DNA from: Pezizomycotina sp. ARF18
Lineage: Eukaryota > Ascomycota
Assembly (NCBI GenBank): GCA_002224055.1
Contig: AZLU01000327.1
Span: 1 to 34,326, forward strand
Length of the DNA: 34,326 nt
Reading direction: 5' to 3'
Shown: positions 13,201 to 24,837 of the stretch, piece by piece
How the letters are laid out: every line of letters starts with the position of its first letter
Position numbering within the stretch: position 1 is the first letter of the stretch
The notes under the pieces: generated by a model
The model's input: the letters and a program-made list of their open reading frames with translations, nothing else
Databases searched by the model: none
Told to the model about the DNA's origin: nothing
Position numbers and translations under genes: made by a program

Positions 13201-13516
13201 AGTGTTCCCCTTTGTTTTTCTCTCTTCAAAGGATGTATCTTCTCTTTTCGTAAATTTCACCAGGAACAAACAACAAGCTGACAAATTAAATGAACTATTT
13301 AGGCTCAAGACGACGCACGCTGCCTTATTTCAATCTCCTGAGCTTTATCAACGAGCACTTCTGCTCTTGGAATCTTATAGGTATAGGCTACCTGTCCGAC
13401 GGTTCATTCTGGACCTCTTCGATAAAAAAATGGTGGAAAGAATTGTAAAGGAAGTCAAAGAAGTTCCGCTCGAGTACAGTGTCCCGTCTAGCGTGGCCGA
13501 CCACGAAAACGGATGA
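7252..13516 (+). CDS. TORC2 subunit Rictor/Ste16 (Pianissimo) homologue, frameshifted
   Basis: Rictor is the scaffold subunit that defines TOR complex 2, which controls AGC kinases, actin and membrane stress. Recognisable segments follow the family order, spread over all three frames. They are an HR1-like Rho-binding coil (GELEIEKKMKEGAERVLLAL, about 7600-7730), armadillo-like Rictor_N segments (AAGYRIVRHAITDLKSLQ near 8095; SNVEREQALKFVRAFIEVP near 8515; LDMPSTRIYVRPGHDLEV near 8905; VILDMLFDLFRIKSPSWSS near 9528; VDHFLALLLAIFLDAGLMK near 9775), a middle domain at 9990-10480, and Rictor_V (FLSTSIGYHYLDELDYINRE near 11860, continuing at 12181). The C-terminal part ends at the stop at 13514-13516. 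Introns are visible, for example from 9174, about 11310-11493, about 12718-12828 and 12983-13263. The ATG at 7252 opens a frame that breaks after about 50 codons. At least ten one-base breaks interrupt the gene, so no uninterrupted protein can be read. Confidence is high for identity and moderate for the exact start. Confidence 0.85.
13117..13169. repeat. Perfect 15-bp hairpin inside a Rictor intron
   Basis: AGGTAGTCTGGAGAC (13126-13140) and its exact reverse complement (13149-13163) flank an 8-base loop. A further 6 bp (CTCTTT 13117-13122 with AAAGAG 13164-13169) pair beyond a 3-base bulge, giving 21 pairs in all. It lies in the 281-base intron that runs from GTCAGT at 12983 to the acceptor before 13264. 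Function is unknown. It could be a relic foldback element or a structure that shortens the effective intron. Confidence 0.8.
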
Positions 13517-14426
13517 CAAATTTTGCCGAGCTACTAGCGAAGGCGTCTGTAGCACGATGACGTATTCCCCGAAGAAACTAGAAATCCTATAACACCAAAT
13601 TCCAACAGTTCCCATCTTAAATAAGTCGGCATTTGGTTCTATATTTTCTACTTTGGTGCTGTTAGTTACAACCTTGTTCTTGGATCCGAACATTACCGAT
13701 TATCTGTAGTTTGCGATGGTTATTTTGGAGATATTATAGACTTGCTAAGGATGTTTTCATATTTAATTTATTTATTGTCCGAATTATTTTACTTATTTAC
13801 ATAATCTTTTTGGCCGCTCGATGCTCATAAGCCACATCAGAAAGCTCCCTATTTTCTCCCCCCCCCTTCTCCAGACAAAAAAAAGGGGGGGGGAAGTCGC
13901 TCGTCGGCGTTGTAAGTGTACATAGTAGGTATTTGCAAATACTACTCTCGTTGTTGGGGTACGGAGCAAATGAGGTAGCTGTCCCGGTATGTGATCAACA
14001 GGTCGATAAATTTGCTGCTTGTTTTAAGGGAAAAGCAGAAGCAATGCCAAGGGCAACGTTGCTAATATTCTCCCTTACTAAATCGTATGGTTGGGGCATT
14101 TCGCTCTGAAATAATTCCTGTACAATTCAGAAAACACTCCCCGTAAGGGTATGTATATATACATATTGCCATCCACATATGTGTGCATGCATATATGCAT
14201 GTATCTTAAACGCAATTGGACGTGATGCTCGCGGAAAACTATATACTATAGAGTAATGGTTCGTTGGAGCCCCTTCTATGCCACGTTACAAGAAGTTATA
14301 GATAGGACCCCGAGGCATGAGGAACTGCTTGCATTTGGTCAGTCAAACGGTTATAGATGGTATATTATTGAATGGGAACATACATAGAGGAAGATGGAGG
14401 ATGAACTACATTGAAAAGGGTGCAAC
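13517..14426. other. Convergent intergenic region between Rictor and the CrgA-like gene
   Basis: The 3' ends of two convergent genes meet here and no coding sequence is supported. A run of nine C (13858-13866) is followed 18 bases later by nine G (13885-13893), preceded by eight A, which could fold into a GC-only stem. CATGCATATATGCATG at 14186-14201 is a perfect 16-bp palindrome. A last small exon of the minus-strand gene may lie near 14230-14290, but I cannot prove it. Confidence 0.5.
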
Positions 14427-15974
14427 TCACTTCATCCCTCGCTCTAGATTTTTGATCCACCTCATCACCATTTTTAGCCTTTGACGAACACTGTTTTCTT
14501 GCAAAAGCAGATATTTCTGTTCATCACTAACGGTAGTAAAGCCGCTAGCCAAAACGGAGCATGGCCGGATCCTCGGGTGGTTCTCCGTAGACACGTAGTA
14601 TTCTCTGATCGAACCACTTTGCAGAGTTTGTCCTCATCTCAGAAAGGAATTGTAAACCCATTTCAAATAGGTCGCTAGTGGCGAGACGCTCCCAATCCAG
14701 GACATCGCCAGTGCCTTGAACGTCGAGGCCGGAAGTTCTCTCAGTTATTTCCAGTGCTTCTTCCTCGGCTACCGGGATATCATCAATGCGACGTACTCTA
14801 CCGATATGATACCCGTCCAATACATCCCAAGATTCGACCTTAAATCTGCTCACCCCGATTGTTTCTACTAGACTTCGCCCATCTGGCACATTTGCACGTT
14901 TGTAACAGAGAGTAGTGAGCCGTATTGCGCAAAAGGCGCGTGAAAACTCCCAGACCGATCCTGCGGGTCCCCAGATCTGCTAGGAAGTACCATTCCGAAT
15001 GTCCGGGATCCATCTTCGATAATTCTTCTCAACATTAACCGATATCGAGGCTCGAAAATGTGAAGAAACAAAGGTACATGCGGAAAAGCTAAAGTACAAA
15101 CGAACAATGGTGTATTCGGCTCATCCTTTGCTAAGGGAAGGTATTGCTCTTTGCGTTGCTCAAGTCTCTCGGTTGGAGATAGCCTATAATATTGGTTAGG
15201 TTCTCATCGATTGCTTTTTTCAGACCAGAAGCAGGCAATGGCAGCTGTGGCGGCATATGGGGCAGAGTGCAGTGATGTCCAAAGCATCATACAGACATCT
15301 GCGGCAAAACGTGTGGCCGCAGGTTGTCGTAACGGGTTCCAGAAATAAGCTGCAACAGATCTGGCATTCGAGATCTGCAAGAGTTTGAGCGGCCAAGTGA
15401 TCCCAAAGAATAGTTTCTCGATGATGAGAATAATTATTTTCGATGATATCAGGGATTTCATTTCTTCCTGGTATTTGAGACACCCCGTATCAGCGGCAAG
15501 AAACGTTGACTTTAAGTATTCGTCAGAAAATGACTTTGTGTCGGGTCGATATTGAGAATCCTCGAGCTCGTTATAAGCAGTGGAGACAGGGTGGTATATT
15601 TCTTGAGCAAGAGTGCTCCTGATTCCATCCACAAGCTTTGTCATCGTTATAAAGGCAGCACAGTCTGCTATTGAATGCTCGACTCTCATGGTATGATGAA
15701 AAGCGCAACGGATCCCCATCGACCTTTCAAGAGTTTGAGGATACGATACGTATTGGCGAACAGATAGTTCCGGCAAGCAGGATCTGCAAATAGTCTCTCC
15801 GCATGGAAGTGAGATAGGACGTCTAAACGGTTTTGAGCAGACCTTACATTGCAAGCATCGTACCAGATCTCGCGCGTTGATAGCAAGCTGCGCAATTCGC
15901 CTCTTTTCCTCGCAAGATAATCGGCCCAACCTGTCACGGCCGGAGTCATCAGGGCCATTGCTTATACTAGTCAT
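14427..15974 (-). CDS. CrgA-like RING finger and LON-domain protein, frameshifted
   Basis: The product resembles fungal CrgA-type proteins, which combine RING zinc fingers with a LON substrate-binding domain. They lack the AAA and protease parts of true Lon and probably act as ubiquitin ligases. The start is [14 protein letters not shown] at 15974. A first RING-like finger ([20 protein letters not shown] then CRSC) lies near 15780-15850. A second, classical RING ([25 protein letters not shown]) lies near 15250-15370. The LON domain follows ([20 protein letters not shown] near 15020-15080; [20 protein letters not shown] near 14800-14860), ending with [19 protein letters not shown]. The stop TGA is at 14427-14429, but ATGAA/GTGAGT there could instead be a splice donor to a short final exon. 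Breaks occur near 15480, 15245, 15190, 14880 and 14550, each a one-base slip. It faces Rictor tail to tail. Confidence 0.85.
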
Positions 15975-17458
15975 ATTTCCGGATTCTTACGAGTCATGGT
16001 CCTTCGGGTCGCCAGTTGGAAGGGGAAAATATTCAAAACAGTTGTAGCAGGAAACGCACGTTTAGTAAGATAACTGCCATAATGCTAACGTTGTTAGAGA
16101 ACGAACTTGCAGAGGAAGCAAAAAGGGGGAGAGAGCGAAGGAAGAGAAAAGAAAAGAAAAGAAAAGAAAGGGAAGGAGAAGGAGAGGAAAGAAAGAATGG
16201 TTGAATGAAATCAAGAATACTATTACTCCTGAGTATAAGTATCTTCGGTCTTCTTTCGTAACGAGGTGGTCAATTCCTTACTTGGGCGTAACGATTAATA
16301 GACTACTACCTCATAACAAGTAACAAGGCAAAAGTGAGTCTTTGTAAGGTGGGGGGGGGAATAGAATAAATAATAAGAATAATACAATAATAAGGGAATC
16401 ACTCCAAGACCTATTTCCCCACTCCTCAAAAAAAAAAGAAAAAAAAAAAGAAAAAAAGATGAAATAAATAATAATATATTTAGTATATATATACATATTG
16501 CTGTCACCGTGTGGGAAAGGCACTAGTGAGAGAGAGAGAGAGAGAGAAAGACTTAGTGAAAGAACTTGGTTGATTGAGCTAAGTAGAAAAAGAGCTGACT
16601 AGCTAAAGGAAGCCGGCAGTCGAAAGAGACCATTTATGGTGGTAAATGCCAAGGAGGAAATAGGAAAAGACTACAACACATATATGCATATATATATAGA
16701 TACTATGTATTTCTTTTCTTTTTCTTAGAAATAGAAGATTGAGTTGTTCTTTAAATATTTTGTTCTTTTACTAAAATTCAAGCTGTATTTGTTTATATTT
16801 TTGGCTTCGGGGGTTTGTTGGAACCAACCACGATTAGGAATTTCGAAGATTGGGAAAAAAAAAGTTCTGGTTACGAGACTGGCTTCCAAGCTGCTGATGA
16901 GTATAAATATAATAATAATAATAGTGCAGGGTCCAAAGATTACTTAAGTTATCACACTGCGATATAGAACCCGACCCTTTACAAGGAGCCATATACACAT
17001 ATAATATATATATATATATATTTACAAGTACCTCTTGCCCACCTTCCTTTCCTTCCAGAAAACGAGTCAGTCTAAGTATACTGTACCGTGTGTAGTGCCT
17101 TGGGAGGGGTTTAGTGACGAGAATACTGTAATTTTGTTGTTGTTGTTGTTATTGTTGTTGTTTATCAACTGCAACGATAGAAAAGAATAACAGCACGGCA
17201 TGTAAACACAATTTCTTATACAATAACATTAAACAATGGTATGCCTATATCAAGTGCAGCTGCGTCTATTATGGTCTGCGACGAAAATCCAACTCCACAC
17301 ATCTCTTAGACACCTTCGGCGCCTTGAAATTCGGGAAACTCGAAAGGAAATAGTATGGCTCAGATTAATACCACTCGTTCTGCACTGTTAGCATTGCCGT
17401 GGACGATCTAGTTATAGCACGTTCGTATGACCTTGAGGCAGAAAAGAAACGTCATTTT
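15975..17458. other. Long intergenic region with microsatellites
   Basis: This separates the start of the CrgA-like gene from the end of ARL1, both on the minus strand. It should hold the CrgA-like promoter near 15975-16300 and the ARL1 3' untranslated part near 17300-17458. Simple repeats include AAAAG units (16146-16170), A-rich tracts (16430-16460), GA units (16528-16547), an AT run near 17000-17020 and TTG units (17134-17161). The only open frames are low-complexity and show no protein-like pattern. Confidence 0.6.
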
Positions 17459-18512
17459 TTATTGTGCCTCCTGGACAACTTTCTGAGATAATACCATGTA
17501 TGTTAACATCTGCATCCCTTAACACCATGCGGAGGGAGGGGGGAAGCAACGGTTGGTGAGAGCATACCACGAGCCAATCCATTCCCTCGCCGATTCCTAC
17601 AATTTTCGACGATAGTCAGTATAATATACCTCATTAGAAATAGGTCTTGAATGAAGTAAGTCTCTTTCCCAACACTCAAGATGCGAGAAGATTATTTTGA
17701 AAATCTAGACTGACCTTCATTTGTGACAGCACTGCAGGCAACAATGGTCCAGCTTCTGTCTTTCAGTTCCGACAATTTCAACGATTCCGATATATCCGCG
17801 GCTCCTAGCGCGCCAGGTTGATCCTGTTTGTTCGCGAAGACAAGCAGTGCTGCATCCCGGAGTTCTTCTTCATTGAGCATTGCGGCGAGCTCGTCGCTTG
17901 CTGTGCTTAACCTTTCAGTGTCGGTAGCATCAACAACAAAGATGACTGCAGCGGTGTTTGCGTAGTAACATCGCCAATACCTTTGACAATAGTGAGCTTC
18001 ACTGGAAATAGTGGTATTTCTAAACATCCAAGAGATCGAAGAAAATAAAAGAAAAGAAAATAAAAGAAAAGGGGGGAAGGGTGAGGGGTATTGACGGTCT
18101 GATACTGGTTTGGCCACCTGGAATCAAAGTTAGACTTCATTGCCAAAGAGAGACGTAATTAACCAAGCTGATCGAGCAAGAGACTAGTACCTAGGTCTTG
18201 ATTTTGTTGGCACTTGCGCGGTGTTGTATATTTGATTTATCAAAAGAAGAAAGAAAGGCATCATGTTGTCAGAAAGCTGGCCCCAAGAAAGATTGCAATC
18301 CTATAGTTCGACAATGACATGACAAAACATGTGGGGTTCAGGATGGGGAAAGGAAAGCAGTTATTGAAGGGAAGATAGTAGGGAAAAGAGGTATGTTACC
18401 AAACATTGAAGTTCAAGTTCCCATAGGTCACGCTTTCGACATTGAATCCTATCGTAGGCACAGTTGTGACAACTTCACCAATCTATCATTATCAAATCCA
18501 ATTGATTTGATA

Positions 18513-18543
<31 letters not shown>

Positions 18544-19129
18544 GAAAAGAAAGAAAGAAAGAAAGAAAAAAGGATGAGACGAGGGTCAGTAAAGATTTTT
18601 CTCTTGAAGGCACCGTTTAATTTGCAACTGCTATGGAAATAGAATATTCAATCCCGTGTCCGTCAAGAAAGGTACGAAGTGAGTGGAGCTCTGCCTCGAG
18701 GAAATAACGATAGGGGAAAAATCAAACGACAATAAAAATGGAATGACCCATGCCCAGATCCCCGGGGAGGAAGGCAAAAAGGACAGGTTGATGATATCCG
18801 TTCTCCCTTTCATTTGTGTACCTTAAGTCTATACAATAGAGTCGTTTTGCCTGCGTTATCCTAGAGAAAGGACGAAATAGGTGAATTAGTAACAGAGACG
18901 AGATATGATCCAAAATTAATCAAAAGCAGACGAGATGATATAACAACAGCAGCTACTCATTCGGCCACGCTTCGCATCTTTCGGACCATGCGGAAGAAGA
19001 CTATAGGAATCGAGTCATCGTCGTCCGTCCAGCACAAAATATTCATCGACTCACCAAGCCTAATATAAGTATCCGAACCTCCTTCTTGGACCATAGAAGG
19101 CCGATGAACTTTGAAAGTGAGCCGCCCAT
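17459..19129 (-). CDS. ARL1: ADP-ribosylation factor-like GTPase Arl1
   Basis: Arl1 is a small myristoylated GTPase that recruits golgins and other effectors to the trans-Golgi. Exons were placed by reading frame and splice signals: 19129-19055, 18860-18822, 18482-18400, 18117-18096, 17980-17715, 17596-17568 and 17482-17459 (TAA). The start MGGSLSKF carries the N-myristoylation pattern (Gly2, Ser6). Motifs are GLDNAGKTT (P-loop, split by intron 1), TIGFNVESV (switch I), GGQTSIRPYWRCYYANT (switch II), FANKQD and CSAVTNEG. Joined, these exons give about 180 residues, the usual Arl1 length. Between exon 3 (ending at the W codon) and 18117, two residues (D-L) are missing. A possible microexon ACCTAG at 18196-18191, followed by GTACTA, lies exactly there but is two bases short for the frame. 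Unlike its neighbours, the gene otherwise shows no frameshift. The last exon (KVVQEAQ) is the least certain. Confidence 0.92.
18516..18543. repeat. A28 homopolymer in an ARL1 intron
   Basis: A run of 28 A lies on the plus strand, so a T28 tract lies on the transcript strand about 35 bases before the acceptor of the exon that starts at 18482. It is followed by GAAA repeats. It may act as an extended polypyrimidine tract, but its exact length is unreliable in most sequencing methods. Confidence 0.8.
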
Positions 19130-20016
19130 GAATTGGCGGATTAGCGGAGGAAAAGTGTTGGATAGTAAGGCTAATTATCGCTTAAAATATAAATTTAACT
19201 TCGTTTTCCTTCTTCTCTCTCTCACTTTTTTTTTTTTTTTTTTTTTTTTTTTCTCTTTTCCGTCCTTTATACGAACACTGTCTTTCGATTGATGCTCTGC
19301 TGCTTTAGTGTGATCGCCTGCGCAAGATGAAAGGAGAGGATATCGGGCCTTGCTGCTTTGCGCCGAGAGAGTGAGAGGACCACTTGAAGCGTTCGCCAGC
19401 CACAAGATCTGTTCAGGAAGAAAGGATCCTTCCTTGAATGAACTCGGGTTAGATCTTGATGTTAAAATAATAATAATAATAATTATTTATTATTATGACT
19501 TAAGTATAATTATTACTACTTTGTAAATAAATACTTAGAAGTAAATAAACATTTTAATTAAAAGAGAAAGAGGGAGGGACTACTTAGTACTTACTCAATC
19601 AATAAATTATTGATCATAATAGCTACCTAGGTACCACTACTAACTTCTTAAATATATAATTAAGGTATCTTTCTTTTGGGGTCGGGCACTGTTACTGAGA
19701 GTCCATTTTTTAGTATGTGTCTATTTCCCCAAGAAAAACGAAAATACCTACAATATATTCTTTCTGGTTAGGGGGTGTCTAAAGACTGGTAGTAGGAATT
19801 TTGTTTAGTATCGAACGTACTATTATTCTACCCACGCCCTGTACATGAAAAGTAATGTCACTACACTTGCTGCAGCGATTTATGTGAGTTTCTTTTCCCT
19901 CCAATTTCCTCTTCTCTTCTCTTCTCTTCTCTGTTTCCAATTTTCTTTGCGGGTCTCTAATAGCCATCCCTCCGTGTCATACCGTCGTCTCAGCTCAACT
20001 CATCCAGATCAGTACA
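19130..20016. promoter_or_regulatory. Divergent promoter region of ARL1 and the RNA helicase
   Basis: ARL1 (minus) and the helicase (plus) start on either side. The stretch holds a T27 run (19226-19252), an AT-rich patch with AAT repeats (19466-19500) that looks like a small island of non-coding AT DNA up to about 19680, and TCTTC repeats near 19910-19930. The frame from ATG 19845 is mostly low-complexity and probably leader. No specific factor site can be named. Confidence 0.4.
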
Positions 20017-23000
20017 ATGCCGTAAGTGTGGGAGTGCCGTCGTCAGCTTTTGGTACAAATACAAGCCCCACACCCGTATCCACAACATCATCAAGCACCA
20101 CACCACCCTCTGTCGTCAGACTCGGCGACATCAAGAACTCCAACATGACAACAAAGGCAAAAAAGGCGGCGGCAGCGGCGGCAGCAGTACCGGCAGCAGT
20201 CTTCCTACTTCTAAGTTGTTGCCCTTTCGTGGAATCCCGGGGACTCCCAAAATTCGTCCATTTAGCCCTTCAAAGAAGGATGCTCCACGGCGGATCTCGG
20301 ATGGCCAAGATTTCGTCGGTGAGTGTCTGTAACCGTACTATGCGATAGTTTCTTTCTTAAATTACATTTTCAGAAAGGGAAGTAACGATTACCGACCTAC
20401 AGAGCGTGAACAGTACTTAGGGACCAAGAGGAGATTGCAAGTTGAGGAGGAGCACAGGTCCGATCAAAGTTTGGAATCTGAAATCTCAGCACTCCGCAAG
20501 AAGCTGCCTTCGGCACCTTCCATGCTTTTCAGATGCAACGCAGAAAGTGTACAACAGGTCCTTGGTATCACAACAAAAAGTGATAGCACTTCGAAATCTG
20601 GTCTGTTCATTTGCAGGGTACAAGTAACCAGTACATCATATTCCTTGGAACTTATTTTTTCTCGGAAACGCGAGCTTCGAAGGTAGACAACAAGCCCTCT
20701 TCCCTTTTCTCCCCCCTTAAAAAATATTGTATCTTATCATTGTGTGATTTGCGCCTATTCAGGACTTTGTACCTCCTTGCGCTATGGCCCATACCGACTT
20801 ATATCAGGCTTCTTATGTCACGAAGGCTTTTTTGATGATACAACATATTGCCTTAGGCCCAAGCTAATCTTTCATTGTTTTTTTTTTTTTTTTTGAAAAA
20901 AAAAAAAAAAAAAAATTCCTCCCCAAATCTCATGTAGGAAAACGCCACCCGGGTGCTTATCTACGGCTGATCCAGAACGTTTATAATTCTGGCGCACTGA
21001 AAATACTTGAGAACCCTGCCTACACGACGAAGATGCCTACCAATTCGGAAGGTGCATGTGAACGGATCGATATATATGATTACTGTGCAATTTACGATTT
21101 AATTCCCAACTTTAAACTGGAAGCATGTTCCTTTGGAAGAAAGACGCCGCTGTTTCATGTTTCTGTGAGCTTACCAGCTCATGGAATCAATGCCAGTTTT
21201 ACTGCTACTTACCCGGCTATTGCTGAATCGCTAGCTTGCATTGAATTTCAAAGGCAGGCTGAGATATGGCATAGTAAAAATTCCACCTCTCCAATCGTGG
21301 TTAAAGATGTGCTTTCTCTAAATAGTCGCAATGCAAAAAAGTTTTTTGAGTTCTGCAAGATCAAACGCCCAAACTTGCAATTCTCGTGTGTCATCAGGCC
21401 ATGGCAATTTCCCGCGATTCGAAAGAGAATTACCTGGTTCTTTTGCCAGGTAGTCCTAGATGGAAAGGCCATGGGCGAAGGAGTCATCCTGAGGCAAAAG
21501 AAGGCTGCAGAGACGGCCGCCTGGACAACTGCAGCAATTCATATGCGGAGAGTGTACCCGGCACTTTATGCTGAATTCCAGAAATCCTTAGAACACGGCC
21601 AGGGCGAGATTCTACAACCCTTCAAGCCTCTAAGGCTTCGCCTGAGCGGTAATTGCGCGTCTAGTATCTCTGAGCTCGTCACCTATGCCAAAAAATAGGG
21701 TTTAGGACAACTATCAGCGCGAAGAAAGCTCCAAAGAACGACAATCCGGGTAACAGTATAGGCGCGGAAAATTGGGTACGGATTTATAGAAGTCTCAAGT
21801 TGAATCCGAGGCAACTTGAATGGAAAAACCATGAGCTCTTGAGGAATTACAATACGTACTGTGGCCTAGAAAGCCTTTCTGAATTAAGGGCAAAACGCTC
21901 TGAGCTTCCTATCTGCCAACATCGGCGCGAAATTCTCAATTTAGTCAACAGTAACCCCGTTTGCATTATTATTGGATCAACAGGAAGCGGTAAAACAAGT
22001 TAGTACATGGTTCTATAGAGTCCCACTATTCACCCACAAAAAGAGAGAATACGATTGTCACGCTAACGCGCCGGACAGCACAGTTGCCTCAAATTCTTCT
22101 GGAAAGTGCAATCGAACAAGGCACAGGGGCCGAGTGCAATATTATCTGCACACAGCCGCGACGTATCGCCGCAAAATCAGTAGCTGAAAGGGTAGCGTTC
22201 GAGCGAAATGAAGATTTGCAGCAGTCAGTTGGTTACCATGTTCGTTTTGATGCCAAGCATCCTCGGCCTGGTGGTAGTATTCTCTACTGCACAACAGGTG
22301 TTCTCGTGCAGCAGCTTCGACATGATGCTGAAAACGCCTTGGCCGGAGTCACTCATGTTATCGTCGATGAAGTGCACGAAAGGGATATAATGATAGATTT
22401 CCTCCTCGTGCTGCTGAAGAGGGCATCGGGGAATTCAAATTTGGCAAATAAGCCTACGTTTAAAATAATACTGATGAGCGCTACGGTGAACAGTGAACTC
22501 TTTCAACATACTTTGGCACGAGCCTGCCAGGTGGAGCTGTTCTTCCTTGTCCAACCCTGACAATTCCTGGGAGGTTGTATCCTGTAAAAACAATATATCT
22601 GGATGAGATCCTTGGTCAGCTAAGGAGTTCTTATAGCTCGGGAGAAATTCAGCGCCTCCTTGATAGTGAATCTCGCGATTTTATCAAGGCGGAGGAGGAT
22701 TTTCAAGCTGGAACGGGGTCCGGAGTGACAAACAAAGAACTTTTTGAAGGATCGACTGATATATTGCAACGTGACACCGCAATCAATGGGATTAAAAGCA
22801 TCGACTGGAAGAATAAAAATACGATAAACGAGGATGGCTTGATTGTAACTACGGTCAACGAAGACTCATATGTACCGATTGGACTCATCGCAGCTATTAT
22901 AGCCCACACAGTTCAAACAACAACGAGCGGAGCAATTCTAGTGTTCCTTCCAGGCATCCATGAAATTCAAGTTGTACGGGAAAGGCTCATAAACCTTCGG

Positions 23001-24837
23001 CCCTTCGGCATAGATTTCCTTGATAGCAATAAATACAGCATTCAAATGCTACATTCGTCCTTAACTTACGAGCAGATGGAGGTATTCAAAGGTCTTGAAG
23101 TCGGTCGCCGAAAGATCATATTATCGACAAATATCGCCGAGACATCCGTAACGATACCGGACGTACGATACGTCATTGATAGTGGCAAACTACGAGAAAA
23201 GCAGTTCGAACAGAGCAAAAGATTAACTCGCCTGTTATGTACTTGGATTAGCAAGTCTAATTCGAAGCAACGTGCTGGACGTGCGGGACGTGTGCAGGAT
23301 GGAATTTACCTCGCGCTATTCTCAAAATCCCGTCACGAGTCTCTGAGGTCCATGGGGGTTCCTGAAATGCTTCGCTCTGATCTTCAGGAGATTTGCCTAG
23401 ATATCAAAGCACGCGATATTCCAGGATCAATCGCTGATTTCCTGGCAGAGTCTATCGAGCCCCCAAACTCTACAGCCGTGAAGACCTCTCTAAAGCATCT
23501 CACGGTATTGAAAGCAATCGACTCGGAGGAAAACTTGACGCCCCTAGGCAAAGTTCTTGCATCTATGTGAGTTTCTATCCCCCTTCTTTTTTTTTCTTCT
23601 TTAGAAATAAGTCGACCTGCGAAGCTCTCTATTGTTGAGTGAGCCATTAACAATCGTGATAAAGGCCTGTTGAGCCAGCATTAGGTAAAATGATTCTTCT
23701 AGGAGCGGTTTTTCGATGTCTTGATCCAATGATACTGCTAGGCGCTGCTTCCGCTACCAGAAACTTCTTCATTAATCCATTAGGAAATCGTAAGGAAGCA
23801 GCAGTTGTTCGGAAACGGTTCTCACGCGGAACTGACAGTGACCATATAGCGGTGATAAACGCATTCCGTGAGTGGCGAGAAATCCGTGAGTTGGAGGGAT
23901 TGAATGCTGCTTCCGCCTTTGCGAATGCAATGTTCCTCCATCCCGGGGGGCTACAAGTAATCGATCAGACGGCAAATCAAATTGAGCAAATCCTGGTGGA
24001 CAGTCGTATTATCCCATTCTTGGATAGGAAAGAAAGATTCAATGCGGAAATCGGCCACCCAAAGCTTAACGATAACTCTACCTCCGTTCCACTACTCAAG
24101 GCGCTGATACTGGCCGGGTTTTATCCCAACATTGCTGTCTTGGCGGGCTCACACCATTGCCGAACTATGAATGAGAATTTTACGATGATCCATCCAAGTT
24201 CTAATAATTATAAGCCTCGAGAAGGATGCAATATACTGCCGCTTGGTAGTTTGTTCTCTTACAGTGGGAAACAGAGAAGCAATGATGGGGCATTGGTGCT
24301 GCTGCGCCGTACAACGAAAATCAGTTTAATGGATGTCATCCTCTTCGGCGGACGTCAAACGCGGCAGGGCCACGTATTATTGTATGACCAATGGCTGCCG
24401 ATCCTTGCTCAAATGCTAAGGCCCTTACCTTGGTGCAAAGTCTTAAAACCCTAATAGATGCGGTAATCTGATTATTCTATATTGACCTCTCCTATGCGTT
24501 CCTTCATTTTTAATTCAAGCGAAATCGCAAGGATACTGACTAATACATTTCCTTAAGGTTCTGGATCACATATTTGAAGATCTATTATCTCAAAACAACA
24601 ATACTTATCTCCTTGAAGAGAGCGGTTTCTACTCCACATTTAGAAATGGTTTAGTTAAGGTAGGAAGATTCACGCCTACGATTTTAGATTTGTATCAGCT
24701 ACAGTAGTCTAACTTTCTTTCTTTCTTTCTTTCTCTTTCCTCTCTTTTTTCCCTGTGCACAAAAGATCCTAGGATTAGAAGCAGACAGCTTCCAAGAGGA
24801 CAAGAAGAATATATCCCCTGAAAGACTAGGCCGCTAA
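20017..24837 (+). CDS. DEAH/RHA-type ATP-dependent RNA helicase, DHX29/DHX36/DHX57-like
   Basis: This is a superfamily 2 helicase that would use ATP to remodel RNA or RNA-protein complexes. Motifs in order are a basic Gly/Ser-rich N-terminus (GKKGGGSGGSSTGSSLPTSK, about 20156), a region ending in a dsRBM-like segment (VVLDGKAMGEGVILRQKKAA near 21450), Walker A GSTGSGKT (about 21974), TQPRRIAA, DEVH (22365-22376), SAT, FLPG, STNIAETSVTIPDVRYVIDSG and QRAGRAGR (about 23268). Helicase-associated and C-terminal domains (AMFLHPGGLQ, MIHPSS, LPLGSLFSYS) follow to the stop at 24835-24837. Supported introns are 21999-22078, 23567-23664, 24463-24557 and 24660-24765. One-base breaks occur near 21693 (A6 where the frame needs seven), 22510 and 24400, with others likely in the N-terminal third. 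The start is uncertain: ATGCC/GTAAGTG at 20017 looks like a short first exon, but ATG 19845 is possible. Confidence 0.85.
20878..20915. repeat. T17-G-A20 inverted homopolymer in a helicase intron
   Basis: Seventeen T, one G and twenty A lie back to back, forming a potential hairpin with almost no loop. It is upstream of the acceptor TGTAG at about 20934-20938, after which the exon encoding KRHPGAYLRLIQNVY begins. The donor of this intron is not clear to me. Such juxtaposed runs are rare and also a known place for assembly errors. Confidence 0.75.

Noticed and set aside
13858-13893. C9/G9 stem as a bacterial-type terminator
   Set aside because: The genome is clearly eukaryotic and no U-run follows the stem in a consistent orientation.
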